A stretch of DNA of 13,753 nt, from assembly GCA_964526035.1 (NCBI GenBank), contig CAZGKE010000094.1, positions 1 to 13,753 of the forward strand, in the 5' to 3' direction. Position 1 is the stretch's first letter. The number at the start of each line of letters is the position of its first letter. The notes under the pieces were generated by a model. That model was not told the DNA's origin and did not search any database. It was given only the letters and a program-made list of their open reading frames with translations. This document shows, one piece after another, positions 13,667 through 13,753 of this stretch. Origin of the DNA: DAOMOD01 sp964526035. Lineage in GTDB: Bacteria > Pseudomonadota > Gammaproteobacteria > Xanthomonadales > BPKI01. Position numbers and translations under genes: made by a program.

Positions 13667-13753
13667 TCACCTCAACGTCATGAAGATCAGGTCGAGGCTG
13701 TTCCAGCTGGACGTACTATTGCCAACGTTGCAGGCACGCAACTCCATCTGACC
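13667..13753 (-). CDS. C-terminal fragment of a paralogous secreted repeat protein
   Basis: The last 28 codons of a minus-strand gene that enters from the right edge. It ends ELRACNVGNSTSSW, then NSLDLIFMTLR and a TGA (13667-13669). It lines up with the end of the complete gene next to it (QLHACNSS then SLGVIVMTLR): both share the ACN motif, the final MTLR and nearly the same distance between them. The two genes are therefore tandem paralogues, about 134 bases apart. No clear terminator separates them. Confidence 0.7.
   Translation of the reverse strand, partial: GQMELRACNVGNSTSSWNSLDLIFMTLR

Overview
The window is about 13.75 kb of high-GC DNA. Codon use, a 634-residue DXS, an AlgB-like sigma-54 activator and a GTAG-type REP element point to a gammaproteobacterium, most likely of the Xanthomonadales/Lysobacterales. 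That placement is inference. A run of exactly 100 N (11337-11436) shows that it comes from a scaffolded draft or metagenome assembly.

Left part (1-4094): a helical, probably exported protein of unknown function that may be cut at the window edge; one REP element; an HNH endonuclease; and dxs, the first enzyme of the MEP isoprenoid pathway, with a sigma-70-like promoter. These look like ordinary chromosomal genes.

Middle part (4095-11642): a stress-type accessory cluster. It holds a YghA-type short-chain dehydrogenase, a Crp/Fnr-type regulator, a four-helix membrane protein, a 23-residue hydrophobic peptide, an AlgB-like sigma-54 activator, an operon of three genes (secreted triple-BON protein, PA2169-type four-helix bundle, CsbD) closed by a strong terminator, and a partial PGPGW-like membrane protein beyond the gap. 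Four sites fit the sigma-54 -24/-12 pattern with exact spacing. Each is in the right orientation upstream of a gene or operon: dehydrogenase (4992-5007), Crp-like regulator (5280-5295), membrane protein (6552-6567) and BON operon (11309-11324). With the activator inside the cluster, this reads as a compact sigma-54 stress regulon. The activator's receiver domain has Asn at the usual phospho-acceptor Asp and Ala at the usual Thr, so it probably does not use conventional phosphorylation. The leaders of the Crp-like and membrane-protein genes are diverged copies of one segment. It carries a conserved upstream block, the sigma-54 promoter, the 5' UTR, the ribosome binding site and the first 24 codons, so two unrelated proteins share the same N-terminal peptide.

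Right part (11643-13753): a small Cys-anchored lipoprotein gene that looks inactivated twice (ATA where the start should be, and an in-frame amber codon) but keeps a textbook terminator. After it come two tandem paralogous secreted proteins on the minus strand. The complete one carries a run of 10-residue repeats; only the last 28 residues of the other lie in the window.
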